Assembly: GCA_951799425.1 (NCBI GenBank)
Contig: OX637397.1
Location: 18,970,064-19,034,063 of the forward strand
Source: Ilex aquifolium
Taxonomy: Eukaryota > Streptophyta > Magnoliopsida > Aquifoliales > Aquifoliaceae
Reading direction: 5' to 3'
DNA: 64,000 nucleotides
Below, in pieces: positions 21,178 to 32,534 of the stretch. The notes under the pieces are model-generated. The model did no database searches, had not been told where the DNA came from, and saw nothing but the letters and a program-made list of their open reading frames with translations. Each line of letters opens with the position of its first letter. The stretch's first letter is position 1. The position numbers and the translations under genes are program-made.

Positions 21178-23567
21178 CTAGGGATTATTCCTTCTACTGT
21201 ATAGTTTCGTTTACTTATTTATGTCAATTTTATTTTATGTCACTCACTTGATGTGGTTGTATAGATTGTGTTCTCTTTGATCCAGATCTTGGTGTTTTTG
21301 TCGAAAGCGCAATTGCGAGGTGTTCTCTTACCCAACTTATCTTTTTATTGTCTTCCATTGCATACTATATCTTTTTTTGTTGCATTGAGGACAATGCATG
21401 ATTCTAGTTGGGGGGTGAGGTGCACCATTTGTATGATACACCAAGGTTGTTTGGAAATTTTTTATTTTTGCTTGCATTAGTGAAAAATAGGGGAAATTTT
21501 TGAAATTTTTTTGATGAAAAAAATATCTAATTGTTGATCTGTATTCCTTCATGATGCGTTTGTGTGAGTTTGATGACATGTTGATCTTTGTTGTGAACTT
21601 TGTGCACATGAGTATTCTATGGAAGTTGATCCTATGCATGAGTATCATTTAGGCATTGATTTTTGAACTCAACTGTATGTGACTCTTGAATGTGTAATTT
21701 TGGCAATTTACGAATTGGATTCATGTTTTTAAGCTTGACATAAGTAGTGGAGATGAGTAAAGACCCTTGAGAGCTTTAGTGCCAAATCCTTTTTGGAGGG
21801 AATTTATAATTACTCAAAGAATGTTTTTTTTTTTTTGTCAAGTTGTTCAATAGTCTCATTATGTTTGTGTTGGTTAGTGCATTTGGATGGTAGACTGATT
21901 TTTCTTGAACATATAATGCCCTCCCATGCGGGCCTGGAAGTGATCTTAGGCCATCATTGAATATTTTGAGCCTTTAACCTTTTTCTTGTGCAAATATTAT
22001 CCCTAGTGTCGTGATTGATCTTATTTGAAATTCGTTTCTATGCCACATAGTTGACCAAGCCTATGAAAATAAGAAACATATAGCTTACCTTGGTTGTTCC
22101 TAAAAGCAGAAATGAGTGATTGCAAAAGCAAAGGAAGTGTGGTGTGGAAACCCAAACAAAAGGGATAAATGATGTTGAAACTCAAAGAGTTCAATGGAAA
22201 AAGAATGAAAATCCAAGAAAAGAAGAAAAAAAAAAAGGGTGAGAAGAAGAAAAGAAAAATGTTAAGGATAAGAAGAAAAAGAAACGAAGAATGTGGTGAC
22301 GGGGTGAGAATCAAAATCCCATGAAAAGGGAAGTGGTTTTTCTAGAATAAAAGTCTCTCACTCGGAACAACCCTCTTTGTTACCCTATATCCTTCATTTC
22401 AATTTCCTAGATACCACCCCAAGGCCCCATTATAACCCTTAAAGTCCTAAGTGATCTAGAGAAGTTGGGAGGTGCATATTTCAAAGGGAATGATGAGTTT
22501 AGTCTTACTACCTAATGCCCTAATTTTCTGTTCATGAGACTATGCCAAGTTCGCTTCTTTTTCATTTATTAACTTCATTTTTGGATTACATGTGAGCACA
22601 CTTTGTTTTGAACACAAGACTCTATCTCACATGTACACATGGAGTGCATACCAGGATAACTTGAGTGTATTTCATTGCTAAAAGTGTTCCTTGGTGAGTT
22701 TTTGCATTGAAGCTGAATTTGTCCAGCTATTTGAATGTGAATCCTGTTGTGTAACTGTTCAAATTACTTGTTTAATTCACACACACGCAAGTTGAAAATG
22801 AATGTGTAGGTGCATACTTTAGACTAGTATCTAAAACTATGGGTTTGCTCATGTTAGCCTAGTTCAATAATTTGAGAAATTTGTTAAATAACTCCATGCT
22901 TGCAAGAATGAGGGAATATTGCTCAAATTTTTGATATTTGAAAAGGATTAGAACTATGTGTGTTGTTTGAATCCGTATTTTCATTTTGGGATATTCATTT
23001 TGATAATTAAAGAATAGAAATCCATTCCCTGTATGTTGAATGCATCAAAGTCTTAAATCACTTTGCAATTTTGATAATGACTCGGGCATGATGGATCAAA
23101 TTGTGGAAAATAAGTGGAGTGCATCTTTTGAAGGGAGTTGGAGTCACAAGTAATGTGATGAAATGTCTAGGAAGGCCCTAAGCTAGATTGGAGTGGTGGT
23201 ATGCTCAGCAGGAGGAGTTTGGCAGACAAAGCAGAACAGTACCGGTACTGAGTACCGGTACGATATGGTACCAGTACTAAGTACTGGTACGCCAAACCTT
23301 CTGGAGTCGAAGTACCGGTACTGAGTACCGGTACGGTATGGTATCGGTACTCAGTACCGGTACGATTTGCCTGACACGAAATTTTTTTTAGGGTTTTTTA
23401 TTTAAACCCCTCATTAAACCCTTCATTTCCCCACTTCTATTCCTGCCCTATTTCTCTCTCCCTCACTCGAAAACGCTCCAAGGTTCCCTCTCTACTTCCC
23501 TCTCAATCCATAAAACCTCCCTTGATTTTGCTTGCTTTGGACAATCCTCATCGGATAAACCCTGTCC
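21178..23567 (+). other. E2 spacer between pol and the extra ORF
   Basis: 2.4 kb with no convincing reading frame. It contains an internal polypurine tract, AGTTGGGGGGTGAGG (21406-21420), almost identical to the true tract before the 3' LTR, a purine-rich stretch (22190-22290) and, at its end, the GTACCGGTAC array. Long non-coding spacers here are usual in Athila elements. Confidence 0.7.
23246..23373. repeat. Array of the 10-bp palindrome GTACCGGTAC inside E2
   Basis: GTACCGGTAC and near variants (GTACCAGTAC, GTACTGGTAC, GTATCGGTAC) occur about eight times in 130 bp, mostly in pairs separated by TGA or TCA, ending with ACGATTTGCCTGAC. The same arrangement, ending ACGATTTGGCTGAC or ACGATTTCGCTGAC, is found in both LTRs (13904-13933; 25336-25420). 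Neighbouring pairs can fold on each other into hairpins. This is an element-specific motif of unknown role. Confidence 0.85.
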
Positions 23568-23624
23568 TTGGAGCCGAAATTCCTCAAAGTCCTCCATCTC
23601 CTCCAGTCACTTCAAGGGATCTCA

Positions 23625-24802
23625 ATGGCTCGCACTAAGAGGCCAGGACTAGAACCCGAGCCCAGTTCCCCTCCTGCCAGGGTCTCCTCTAGCCGCAAGA
23701 GAGGCAGCGAAGGGTCAAGTGAGGACCCAGAGGAGCAAAGGAAGAGGGCTAAGAGGGATGCTCGACGCCAGTTGATCGAAGGTAAGGTGTGACCTGTGAA
23801 CGTTTTTTGGATAAAATGTCCCTTTCCCCCATTCATCCCGTTGTGAAAATCATTGAGGGGCATAGGATGCATTTCTGGTTCAAGGAGGTTGAGGGTTACA
23901 ACCTGGCATTGGTGAGGGAGTTCTACCGTTCGTTAAAATTGGTTGAGGTTATTGTTGGGGAGGTTCTGAGAGCGAACGTTAGGGGAAAGGTATTTACGGT
24001 GACCCCTGACGTCATAGCCACCCTTCTTGGAAATTATCAGAGACCTCCATCTTCCCTACCTGTCTATCCCTACAACATGGGTAAAGCTAAGACTAAGGCG
24101 GAGTTTGTTGATTTGATGTATGAGGATCCGGCTGAGTTCAAGGGAGTGGTTCATAGTGGTGGGTTGAAGCATGTTTATGGGCTTCTCAACAAACTGCTTC
24201 ATTATAACCTACTCCCAAGGGCTGCAGAAAAGAAACCAAACATGGAAAAGCTGGCCATCCTGGAGGCTGTTGTGTCGGGCAAAACAATTGATTTTGCCCT
24301 TGTTATTTGGGAAGTTATGAAGGACTTTGCCATCACAGAGAAGCCATTGACCAACCTGCCGTATGGAAGCTTGGTTACCCGACTGTGTGACCATTTTAAG
24401 GTTAAGGGCTACGCATCAGAAAAGCTCACTCCCCCCGAGACTGGGGCCATAGGCAGGGCCAGTAGCCAGAAGAGGAAGGCTATGGGTCGTGGGGAGCGAG
24501 CTCAGCTTGATTCTGATGAGGACTTTGTACCGACTGCACCCACCATGCCATTCAAGCCTGTTTCAGCACGCTTAGTCCCTAGGAGACTTGATGCACTAGA
24601 AACGACAGTGCATGGGATTGAGGCCTCGGTTCAGGGAATGATGGCGATGATGAAAGAGATGTACATGCACACATTCCCTGGGAGACCCATCCCAGAAGTT
24701 CCTACTGCACCTTCAACCTCCAGGGTAAATGAGGAAGCGGAAGATGATGAGGAGTCTGAGGAAGAGGAAGAATCTGAGGGTAATGATGAAGAGAGTGATT
24801 GA
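23625..24802 (+). pseudogene. E2 extra ORF in the envelope position (plant-transposon-protein-like)
   Basis: ATG 23625 gives MARTKRPGLEPEPSSPPARV and a basic, nuclear-localisation-like run (KRGSEGSSEDPEEQRKRAKR). At about 23780 the frame changes by one base (GTAAGGTGTGACC) and continues open to TGA 24800 for some 330 codons. The body reads REFYRSLKLVEVIVGEVLRAN, VRGKVFTVTP, LLHYNLLPRA and VSGKTIDFALVIWEVM, a pattern I associate with the 'putative plant transposon protein' family found in Athila-type elements. The C-terminus is an acidic tail (EEAEDDEESEEEEESEG). No signal peptide or membrane helix is visible, so I would not call it an envelope. A splice at GTAAG instead of a frameshift is possible. 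Confidence 0.7.
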
Positions 24803-25085
24803 GAGTAAGGAGTGCTTGTGATAGTATAGGATTTTGTGTAGTTGGGATGGGAGATTAGGCTATTTTGTTCTTTTTAATGACCTACTCCATTTTGTACTCC
24901 AACTTCGTTCACATTAATATAAACCCACAATTTTTCCATCTTACTCATTTTCATGTTGTTAATTGCATTTTGATTGATTGAATGATTGGTCGTTGAATTT
25001 GATTGAATGTGTTGCTATTTTTGTTGTGTTGTGCTGGGGAGTGAATCTTTTGCTAAGGGACTAGCAAAACCTAAGTTGGGGGGTG
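24803..25085 (+). other. E2 3' untranslated region and polypurine tract
   Basis: Non-coding. It ends with AAGTTGGGGGGTG (25073-25085) directly before the 3' LTR. This is the polypurine tract that primes plus-strand DNA synthesis. Confidence 0.85.
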
Positions 25086-26742
25086 TGATTAGCACAAAGC
25101 TTTGTATATTTTAAGGTTCTAATCAGCTCAGTTCACTTGTTTTTGAAGATTAAATGATATGAGTTATGATGATTGAAGTCTTAACGTCAATATTTTGTGT
25201 TTGCAGTTGAAATGAGCTAAATATGGTTTGTTAAGGCCTGCCCATACCACTTGGGATGAAAGGAGATGAAAAGATAACTTGGGGATAGCTCAGGAGCAAA
25301 GAAATCAGAAGATTCAGACAAGGATGCAAAACAATACCGGTACGCCAAACCTACTGGAGTACGAAGTACCGGTACGCAGTACCGGTACTGCATGGTACCG
25401 GTACTCAGTACCGGTACGATTTCGCTGACAAGCCCAGATTCTGCAGATCTGCTCTGCTACCTAGAGGGTCCCACCATAAATGCTCTCACACTCCTCTGAC
25501 ACGCCGACAACACTGTTCATCAGGCCCACACCTTCCTCTGAACTCTAGAGCTATAGTTTTAAATGAAGAGAGAGAGGAGAAGAGGAGCTGGGTGTGCAGA
25601 CAAACTCTGCACACCCCTGTCCAGGTCATCCAGGCTGCACCCTACTGATGGGGGTCACTTCAGGGAGCTACAGGACCACACCAGGCACAGTTTTTGGGAG
25701 GCAAAGCTCTCCAATGATCAGCATTCTGGGAGAGCATTGAAGGGAATATAGAGAGAGAAGCTCTAGGCGTAGAAGATGATGAATAGTAGTTTTAGAGAGA
25801 GAAAGTTGTGATTTTTGCATTTCTTCTACTGCATTGTCTTGTAATCAATGGTATGAACCTTTGGATCTTCATTGAATGTCATTAATGTCATTTTCCCTTA
25901 TGTTCATTGCTAGTTTAATGCTCTCATTTAAGTTCTACCATTAATGCTTCCAAGTTGTTCATGTTCATAGATATAAAATGGATTTTCATTTCGTTCACTT
26001 CTAGTCTATGATTTCTTGCACTTAGTTACGTCAAAACTTCATATCTTTACAATGCATTATCTTTCCATTGTCATTTTCATTTCAAGTATGAGTAGCTAAA
26101 TCCTTTTGTTGGCAAGACCAAGGGGAATCCCCCTTTTTGGGTATACCATTTCAACTCTTTCTACTCCTTCCCTTTAGAGTCCAATGGTTCGGTTTGACCG
26201 GATTGAAGGTGGATGATTTGGTGAGCCTTTGATAATCCGTAGGCCTAGTCACAGTTTATGCTTAGATACTCACCGACATCATCCTCGGCTTTCCGTGAAT
26301 CAACCGTTCATTCATGCTCAATCGGATGAGTGATTTGAGTTAAGATAGTATACCCATTGGAGGGACCTCTTGGGATTGCCAACACTTGCTTCTTCATTTC
26401 ATTTTCACCAAAATACATTTCACCAAACAACTTTCCACCACAAGAATTGCTACACTTTCTTTTCCCAAAACCACTTTCAAATTGGTTTACTTCCTTCCCC
26501 GTGGAAACGACCTTGGAATACCACCAAGTAAAAGACGACCCACGAAAGTCTCTTTGCGATTGGGGAGCATTTTTGTGCATTCACATATCACATTCCCACT
26601 AACCTATTTCCTTTCCTATTGCCCTTTCTTTTCACACTATCCCAAGGGAGCGTGACCTCCCTTCCCGTTTGAAATACATCACACATACACTTTGGGGGAT
26701 AGTATTTAAAGGGTTAGGAATAGGACTGTTTTTTCTCAATCA
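25086..26742 (+). repeat. E2 3' LTR
   Basis: 1,657 bp. It matches the 5' LTR except for about 30 scattered differences and a longer GTACCGGTAC array (25336-25420). It is followed by the AGCTC target duplication at 26743-26747. Confidence 0.92.
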
Positions 26743-26747
26743 AGCTC

Positions 26748-26976
26748 ATAACGTCAATAATTTTGCTTTAAGAAGGACTGAAGTACTACTCGAAGCAATG
26801 GGGGCAAGAGGAACATAAAGCAAAGGAAAGCATAATTAAGTTTCAAACCAGAAGTCATATCGCATTTCGAAAGCGAAAGTTCATAACATAAATTGTTTTG
26901 AAAAGTTTGTATTTCAGAGTACGAGGTCAAAGTACATTAAAAATGAAATTAGAGTCACATGTACATGAAAAGAGCT
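26748..26976 (+). other. E1 region between minisatellite and antisense gene
   Basis: E1 sequence resuming after E2. Non-coding as far as I can see. It would be the 3' end of the antisense transcript. Confidence 0.6.
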
Positions 26977-29951
26977 CTAAGTGTCTAAGGAAGGCGTAAG
27001 TGAAGGATTTTGCAACTCAGCAGATGAGCCTTCGGCAGCAGGCAGAAGAGGAGAGCTTCCAAAGGTGCCAGCTACACGGATCTCTGCTCCTATTGATTCC
27101 GAATTCTGAGCAAGGGCCTCATTCACAAGGTCAGCTGAGAAAGGTATAGTGGCAGAAACAATAGAAGTTACAGTTGGGAGCTCGGGAATTGCAATAAAAG
27201 AGCCTGTTCCAGTAGAAAGGGCTTCAGAGGTCTCAGTAGGAGGGATGGACATCTCAACACCTTTGGAGGTAAAGTCTGGAGGAGCCAAGCTGTCCCCCTC
27301 ACTATCTGTATCAGTCTCCTCCAGCTCCTCCTCGGTGGGAATAGTGAAGGTGAAGTCAAGGTCTGGATAGGTCTTCGTAGCTCGGCGTTTGAAGGCAAGC
27401 CATCCTGTGGCCCATTGAGTGGTGACGTCATCCCTCAGCTCAACAATAACATCATCTTTTTCCTTGACAAGAGTCTTTTGCGCCTCGAGCTCGGAGCAGA
27501 GTGCAGCATTTGCCTCAGTCACAGTGAGATAATCCTTCTTTATGCTCTGCAAAGAACTCTGGGCTTCAAAGGCTTCTTGACTGGCCTTAACCCAGGCCTC
27601 AGATTTAAGTTTCAGCTCTTCCCTGGCCATTCTTAGCTCATCCCTGACTTTCCTTTCTCTTTCTTCAGCATTATCTTTTGCCGTTTGTAAGCCTTGAAGG
27701 GAAGAAGCCTGGTTCTCCAATTCCTCTTTGAAGCTTGCTACCTGAGCTCGAAGGTCGTCATTGTCAAAGGCGAGTTGGGCAACCTTAACCTCGTATGCCT
27801 TCAAAGCTTTGACAGAACTCTCAGAGGATTGGATCCTACTCACCAAACCTTTTACGTGGAGAGCCAGCTGGGGACAGGAGAGAAAGCAAGAAGAGGTAAG
27901 CTTAAGGTTATGACATAAAGACAAATGGATGTATGAGAATGCAAGAACTTACGACAGCTGTTCCCTGAAGAGCTGAGCTGATGGTCTCCTCAAGAGGCAT
28001 AGAAGAAGCCTTTTGAACGTCAAAATCAGTAAGAACATAAGAAATAGCCCCAGCAACGAGCTCATTGTTCTAAAAAAAGGAGTCCTCACTCTCCTCCACC
28101 TTGGGGCGCTTTTCTTCATCGCACCCAGTTTTCTTCAGAAAAAATTCGATAATCTTCCCAGAAGGACTATAAGAGAAAGTACCAGGTTGAAGGTCAGGGA
28201 CCGACCTCAAGGTTTCCTTGACCTCAGACGAGGAAGGAGAAGGCTCGCCTGGCTTATGAGTTCGCCCTGAAGCAGGCTGAACCCCTGAGGGGAGGCAAGC
28301 CTCAACGACTTGTTGGGTGTTCAGCGGTTGGACCTGTTTTGTTGAAGTCGAATCTGGAAAAGAAGAGGGCACCCCCAACTTTTGAATCTTAGCCCAAGTA
28401 ACAGGGCTACTTCCAAAGCCGACCACCGCTTTCCGTTTGCTACTTTTCCCATTCTTCGCTAACTGATCGATCTTGGCCTGGAGTTCCTCAGAGGTGGGCT
28501 TCATTATGGAAGAACCTGGAAGAACTAAACTGGACGAGTTAAAAAAAAAAAAAAAGGGAAGAAACAGAAGAAAGAAATGGAATTAAAGGCAATAAAGTCA
28601 ATCAAATGGACACCACCTTCCACTCCTTCAACGCTGACAGCTAAAAGTGGGATGGCTATTGTTACCGCAGGGGGGCTATCGTCACCGCAGGGGGCTCAGC
28701 CCTTGATCCACCAAAACCCAGGGCTGGATGAGTTCAGAGTATCTCTTTGGTTGGCACTTCTCCAACTTTAGCAGCACATGCTCATCTTCAGCAATAAGCT
28801 CAAAGCGCTTACCTGAGGAGTGATGAAGGCAGAATGAAGTCAGGGGATGGGGCAAATAAAAAAAAAATTATGATCTCTGGCAGCTCGACTGAGAACTTAC
28901 CCATGTTATCTGGGGTAGACCACGCTTTAGGAATTGAGAGGGTGTCTGTCCTATCTGTAGGGTCGTACTCCTAGTGAGTGCCTCCCACAAAGAAGTAATG
29001 CTTTTTCCAGCCTTTGTGGGAGCTCGGGAGGTCGGATATGATCAACTTGGTTGATGCCCGTTTCGAAATGTATAAAAAGCCCTCAAAAGAGTTGTGTTTA
29101 ACGTTAAAAAGCTCCATAAGTATGGGAACAGTGGGCACTCCAAGCTTATGGGTCTTAAAGTAAACAAGGAGACCTGCTAGCACACCCCAGAAGTTAAGAG
29201 AGAGTTGGGCAGGACAGACGTTAAAGTGTTGCAAGACGCCCTTAATGAAGGGATGCATTGGAAAGCGAATGCCATTCTCAAAGGCGACCATAAAGAAACA
29301 AACCTTCTTATGAACTTGGGTGACATATGAGGTAGATGCATCAGGACTCCAGGGTCGAACTTCAGGAGGGAACCCGTAGCGGGCCCCGAGAGCCTCCAGG
29401 AAAGTGGGATCGACCTCACTAGCGCCCACGCGCTCTGCATAACTGAAGGCAGCTCCTATGCCCGCAGAAGGGATTCCCACCTCGCTTACCTTGCCCTTAC
29501 CCTTACTAGGTTTAGGGGTCACATGAGTAGATGTTGAGGGAGGTTCCCCAACATTTACCCCCGCATCAACAGAATCGACGCCCTGGAAGTTGTCGATTTC
29601 AACACCTACATCTCCTAGGTCAGTATCCTCCTCGACAGATTTGCCGCCTAGGAGGGAAACAGAGGAAGGGGTGGCTCCAGAGGAAACAAACATGATAGGA
29701 CAAGAGAAGGGCAAATTGAAAGAGCGGTAGAGAGGGGGAATGCTAGTTAAGCTCCCCCTAATAACCTTAGGGTCAGCACAGTAGCTCCCAACGCCGAGGA
29801 TTCTCACAATAGAACACCAGTCCACAAAGAGGGGAAGAGGGGACAAGCAATAGTCCCGGTTCCAGAAATAAAAGAACCGAAAAGCCCAAAAGTACAACAA
29901 CCACCTCGAACTCGAGGGATCCAGAACGGGAAAAGAGATGAAAGAGGACAA
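26977..29951 (-). pseudogene. E1 antisense accessory gene, at least four exons
   Basis: Minus strand, between pol and the 3' LTR. Exon A (from 29951, or more likely the Met at 29692, to 28901) ends in a block KVCFFMVAFENGIRFPMHPF, LSLNFWGVLAGLLVYFKTH and GWKKHYFFVGG. This matches the 'putative gypsy type transposon' family (Pfam Transposase_28). Intron 28900-28813 (GTAAG...CAG) joins it in phase to exon B (28812 to about 28680, KRFELIAEDEHVLLKLEK). Exon C (about 28504-27953) carries a Lys-rich segment. Intron 27952-27868 (GTAAG...CCCCAG) leads to exon D (27867-26977), a long coiled coil (LRAQVASFKEELENQASSLQ) with a Ser/Thr/Glu-rich tail. Stops at TAG 28971 (Trp expected) and TAG 28070 kill it. 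The B-C splice is unresolved. Antisense ORFs here are known in Tat elements; function unknown. Confidence 0.72.
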
Positions 29952-30323
29952 GAAACGTACCTAGCTTAAGATGAACAACGAGCCGCAACTCAGGGAGAAA
30001 TCACAGCAGAAGGGCAATGAGAATCTTTGAATCGAACCGAGGAAACTCGACTTTGAGCAGGAAGCCAAGAAATCGAAAGGAGAGGTACGAAGAGGGAAGT
30101 TGAACAGAGGAAGAAGAGGGGTTCTGACAGCCGTTTGGGCATTTATAACTTGAAAGGAGTGGGTTGTAACGTGCGCGGGAATCGAGGGGGCCATGATTAT
30201 AGAAAACCGTCACAAAGCAACTCCCACGTGCAAGTTAGGACCAGTCACATGCTGGCCTAGCCCGGTAAAAAAAAAAAAAAAAGAGAAGAAAGAGCTCAGC
30301 CCTTATCCAAGCTCGCTTGGACC

Positions 30324-30340
30324 AAGAGCTGGGGGGCAAC
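30324..30340 (+). other. E1 polypurine tract
   Basis: AAGAGCTGGGGGGCAAC lies directly before the 3' LTR, the expected plus-strand primer. Confidence 0.85.
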
Positions 30341-30870
30341 TGTTGATACCTAAAATAAATTCCAGACATGAGCTCAGAAGAAGAGGTCAGCTCGGGAGGT
30401 CGGGCTAGACACACATAGTTCAGGGAACCAGAGCTAAAGCTCTACCCCGGAAAAGATAAAAGCAAGAGTAACTAGGAGGTAGCTAGATAACAGCCACACC
30501 CCCAACGGAGTGGAAAGCTAGAATTAAGGTGAAAAACACTCAATTGACCAAGATCCTCTCCCAGAATTAAGGGAGATCCCATGGATGAAGGGCAAAGATC
30601 TCGGTAGAGATCTCTTAGAGTTAGGAATGACATTATAAGAACGGAACATAGCCCTAACCTAGGGAGAGAGCAATTTGTAAAACTCCTTTTTGTAGAGATA
30701 TACACCTTAGGAGCAAGAGCCTTCATTTGAGAGTGGATTAGCCGAGCTCATTAGCCGGTGAACCACGATATTTCTGCTACGTTACACACACCACACCTCT
30801 GATAATTAGAGCATTTATCCTCGTCATTGCACTCGAACTCACTACTCATTCACGTGAATTAACACCATCA
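30341..30870 (+). repeat. E1 3' LTR
   Basis: 530 bp, TGTTGATACC...AACACCATCA, followed by the CTTTT duplication (30871-30875). Confidence 0.93.
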
Positions 30871-32534
30871 CTTTTGAAATAAAACAGTGATAGTTTATTA
30901 GACCTCAAGTTTGAGTGAGTGCAATAAAATAAATGAAGAAATAAAAACCAACTTTCAAATAATAAAACATTGCCAATACTGTATCTCAGGTATATAGTAA
31001 GACTAGCATGAATACACACATTGAGAATATCATGTCTCACACACACACCCTCAATCCTCGCAAGGATACACAACTTTAGGAAGGGCATATACTGATGCAT
31101 CGACAGTGACGAATCCAACGCAGGAATAATATAGTAACTCCCAGCCTCGATACCCATGAGCAAATAGTGGTTTGGTCCTCGCAAGGTACCAACCCAACTA
31201 CTAGTGGTAGGGAACCTTCAAACTCACTCGGGGTAAGAAACGCATCTACCCATTTTACGATACCCGGCCAATGGTCCCCCATGTCATCAAACCACTCATA
31301 AAAGAGATACTATACCAAACCAATTCACCAAATCACATGTAAACCAAGCACCATTTCACAAGTGTTTTTCCAATGGAGCAATTCAAGAAAATATGCAAGA
31401 GATCATCAAGAACATAATTTTTATTGTTCAAAACCCATCACTAAGGTTTTTATACCAAGAACAATGGAATATCATATGTAAAGATAATATTTCTTGAAAA
31501 CTAGAATTCTGATAACTAGATTGAGAGATTTATAGCTATTAACCAATAATCTCATTCAAAATATGATACAAGTTGCGATAAAATCAAGAACCAATGATTA
31601 AATATCATATAAATACGATTTAGAATCAAAACATACATATATATTAACCCTAACCTCAATGAAAGAGTTTAGGAAGAAACCATTACCTTAATTCCCCTAG
31701 ACTTTGATCCTAATGTGTTTTGATGTGATTCTCCCTTGTTAATCTGTCAAAATATATCTTTTTTTCTTCTCCCCAACTCCTTTTAGCTTTCTAGGGTTGA
31801 AAAAATGCTTAAAATAGCCTAAAACTCGTCTCTGGGGTATTTATAGAACCAAAATCAAAGAAAAAAAAACTGAAAACTGATTGTGTTAAACTAGGAGGCA
31901 CGTCCGATAGCACAATTCACGTCCCGACATTCCAAAATCTTTGCCCATATGTTAATTTGTGCATTCAGATACAGATTTCCCATTCGGACATGCATAAATA
32001 GGTGCGTTCGGATGCACAATTCGCGTCTCGACGCATGTAACTCTCTGGCCCATAGTTCCGTCTCGATTTTGACATAGTTAGGAGCCGATTCACCAACCTT
32101 TTATGAAATACACTATTCTAGCTCTTGAAGTCCAGTTTCTATTGTCCAAAATTCATATCAATCGAATATAGGACTAAAAATTTATGTTGCAAATACTAAG
32201 GTAGTGTCAAACTTCTTCCTATTCAAATTCCATGCAAAATGTGTTTCAACTCCGGAATACATCCAAAATTTTAATAGATATCATATCACCTATCCCAAAG
32301 TTTTTTTTTATCTCCAAGATCCATTTTTAATATTATTTTGACCTAAAAACATTTAGAATTTTATTTACTCATTTCCTATTAAGAGTGATTACCCAAAAAT
32401 ATCAAGTCACCTGAAAGTCTCCACGGTTCCTATATTCTCCATCTTACAATCATCTATTTATCTATAATTCATTTTGTATCAATGAAATACATGATATTCT
32501 AATATAATTTTGAATAAATAAATGGGAGCTTACA
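30871..32534 (-). repeat. E4 left LTR, inner part
   Basis: Continues the LTR interrupted at 7022: TTTTGAAATAAAACAGTGATAG here corresponds to 47234 onward in the right LTR. It ends GGGAGCTTACA. Around 31900-32040 it has phrases like 'GCGTTCGGATGCACAATTCG' repeated in variant form. Small frames in it are chance. Confidence 0.8.

Larger units (their letters stand above)
13655..26742 (+). mobile_element. E2: Athila-lineage Ty3/gypsy retrotransposon inside E1
   Basis: LTRs 13655-15250 and 25086-26742 start TGATTAGCAC and end CTCAATCA. They are flanked by a perfect AGCTC duplication (13650-13654, 26743-26747). The element has a TGGCGCCGTTTCCGGGG PBS, a gag-pol frame 15410-21177, a 2.4-kb non-coding spacer, an extra ORF in the envelope position and a polypurine tract. 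The DLGAS protease, FMDD reverse transcriptase and LTR length are typical of Athila. The LTR pair differs by only about 2% by eye apart from a repeat-number change, so E2 is younger than E1, as nesting requires. Nonsense codons and one frame-shifting deletion inactivate it. Confidence 0.93.
7023..30870 (+). mobile_element. E1: Tat-lineage Ty3/gypsy retrotransposon with antisense ORF
   Basis: LTRs 7023-7553 and 30341-30870 both run TGTTGATACC...AACACCATCA. They are flanked by a perfect 5-bp duplication CTTTT (7018-7022, 30871-30875) inside the left LTR of E4. Order: LTR, PBS, gag-pol (7616-13105), minisatellite, antisense ORF (minus, 26977-29951), polypurine tract, LTR. This order is typical of Tat elements such as the Retand/Grande group. 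E2 is inserted in the minisatellite, so E1 itself is about 10.8 kb. By-eye LTR comparison gives about 20 substitutions and one indel in 530 bp. Gag-pol is one frame with 12 internal stops, so the copy is dead. Confidence 0.93.

Noticed and set aside
23568..24802. A true envelope gene making E2 an infectious retrovirus-like element
   Set aside because: No signal peptide, membrane helix or glycosylation-rich ectodomain is visible; the ends are basic and acidic. Position alone is not enough.
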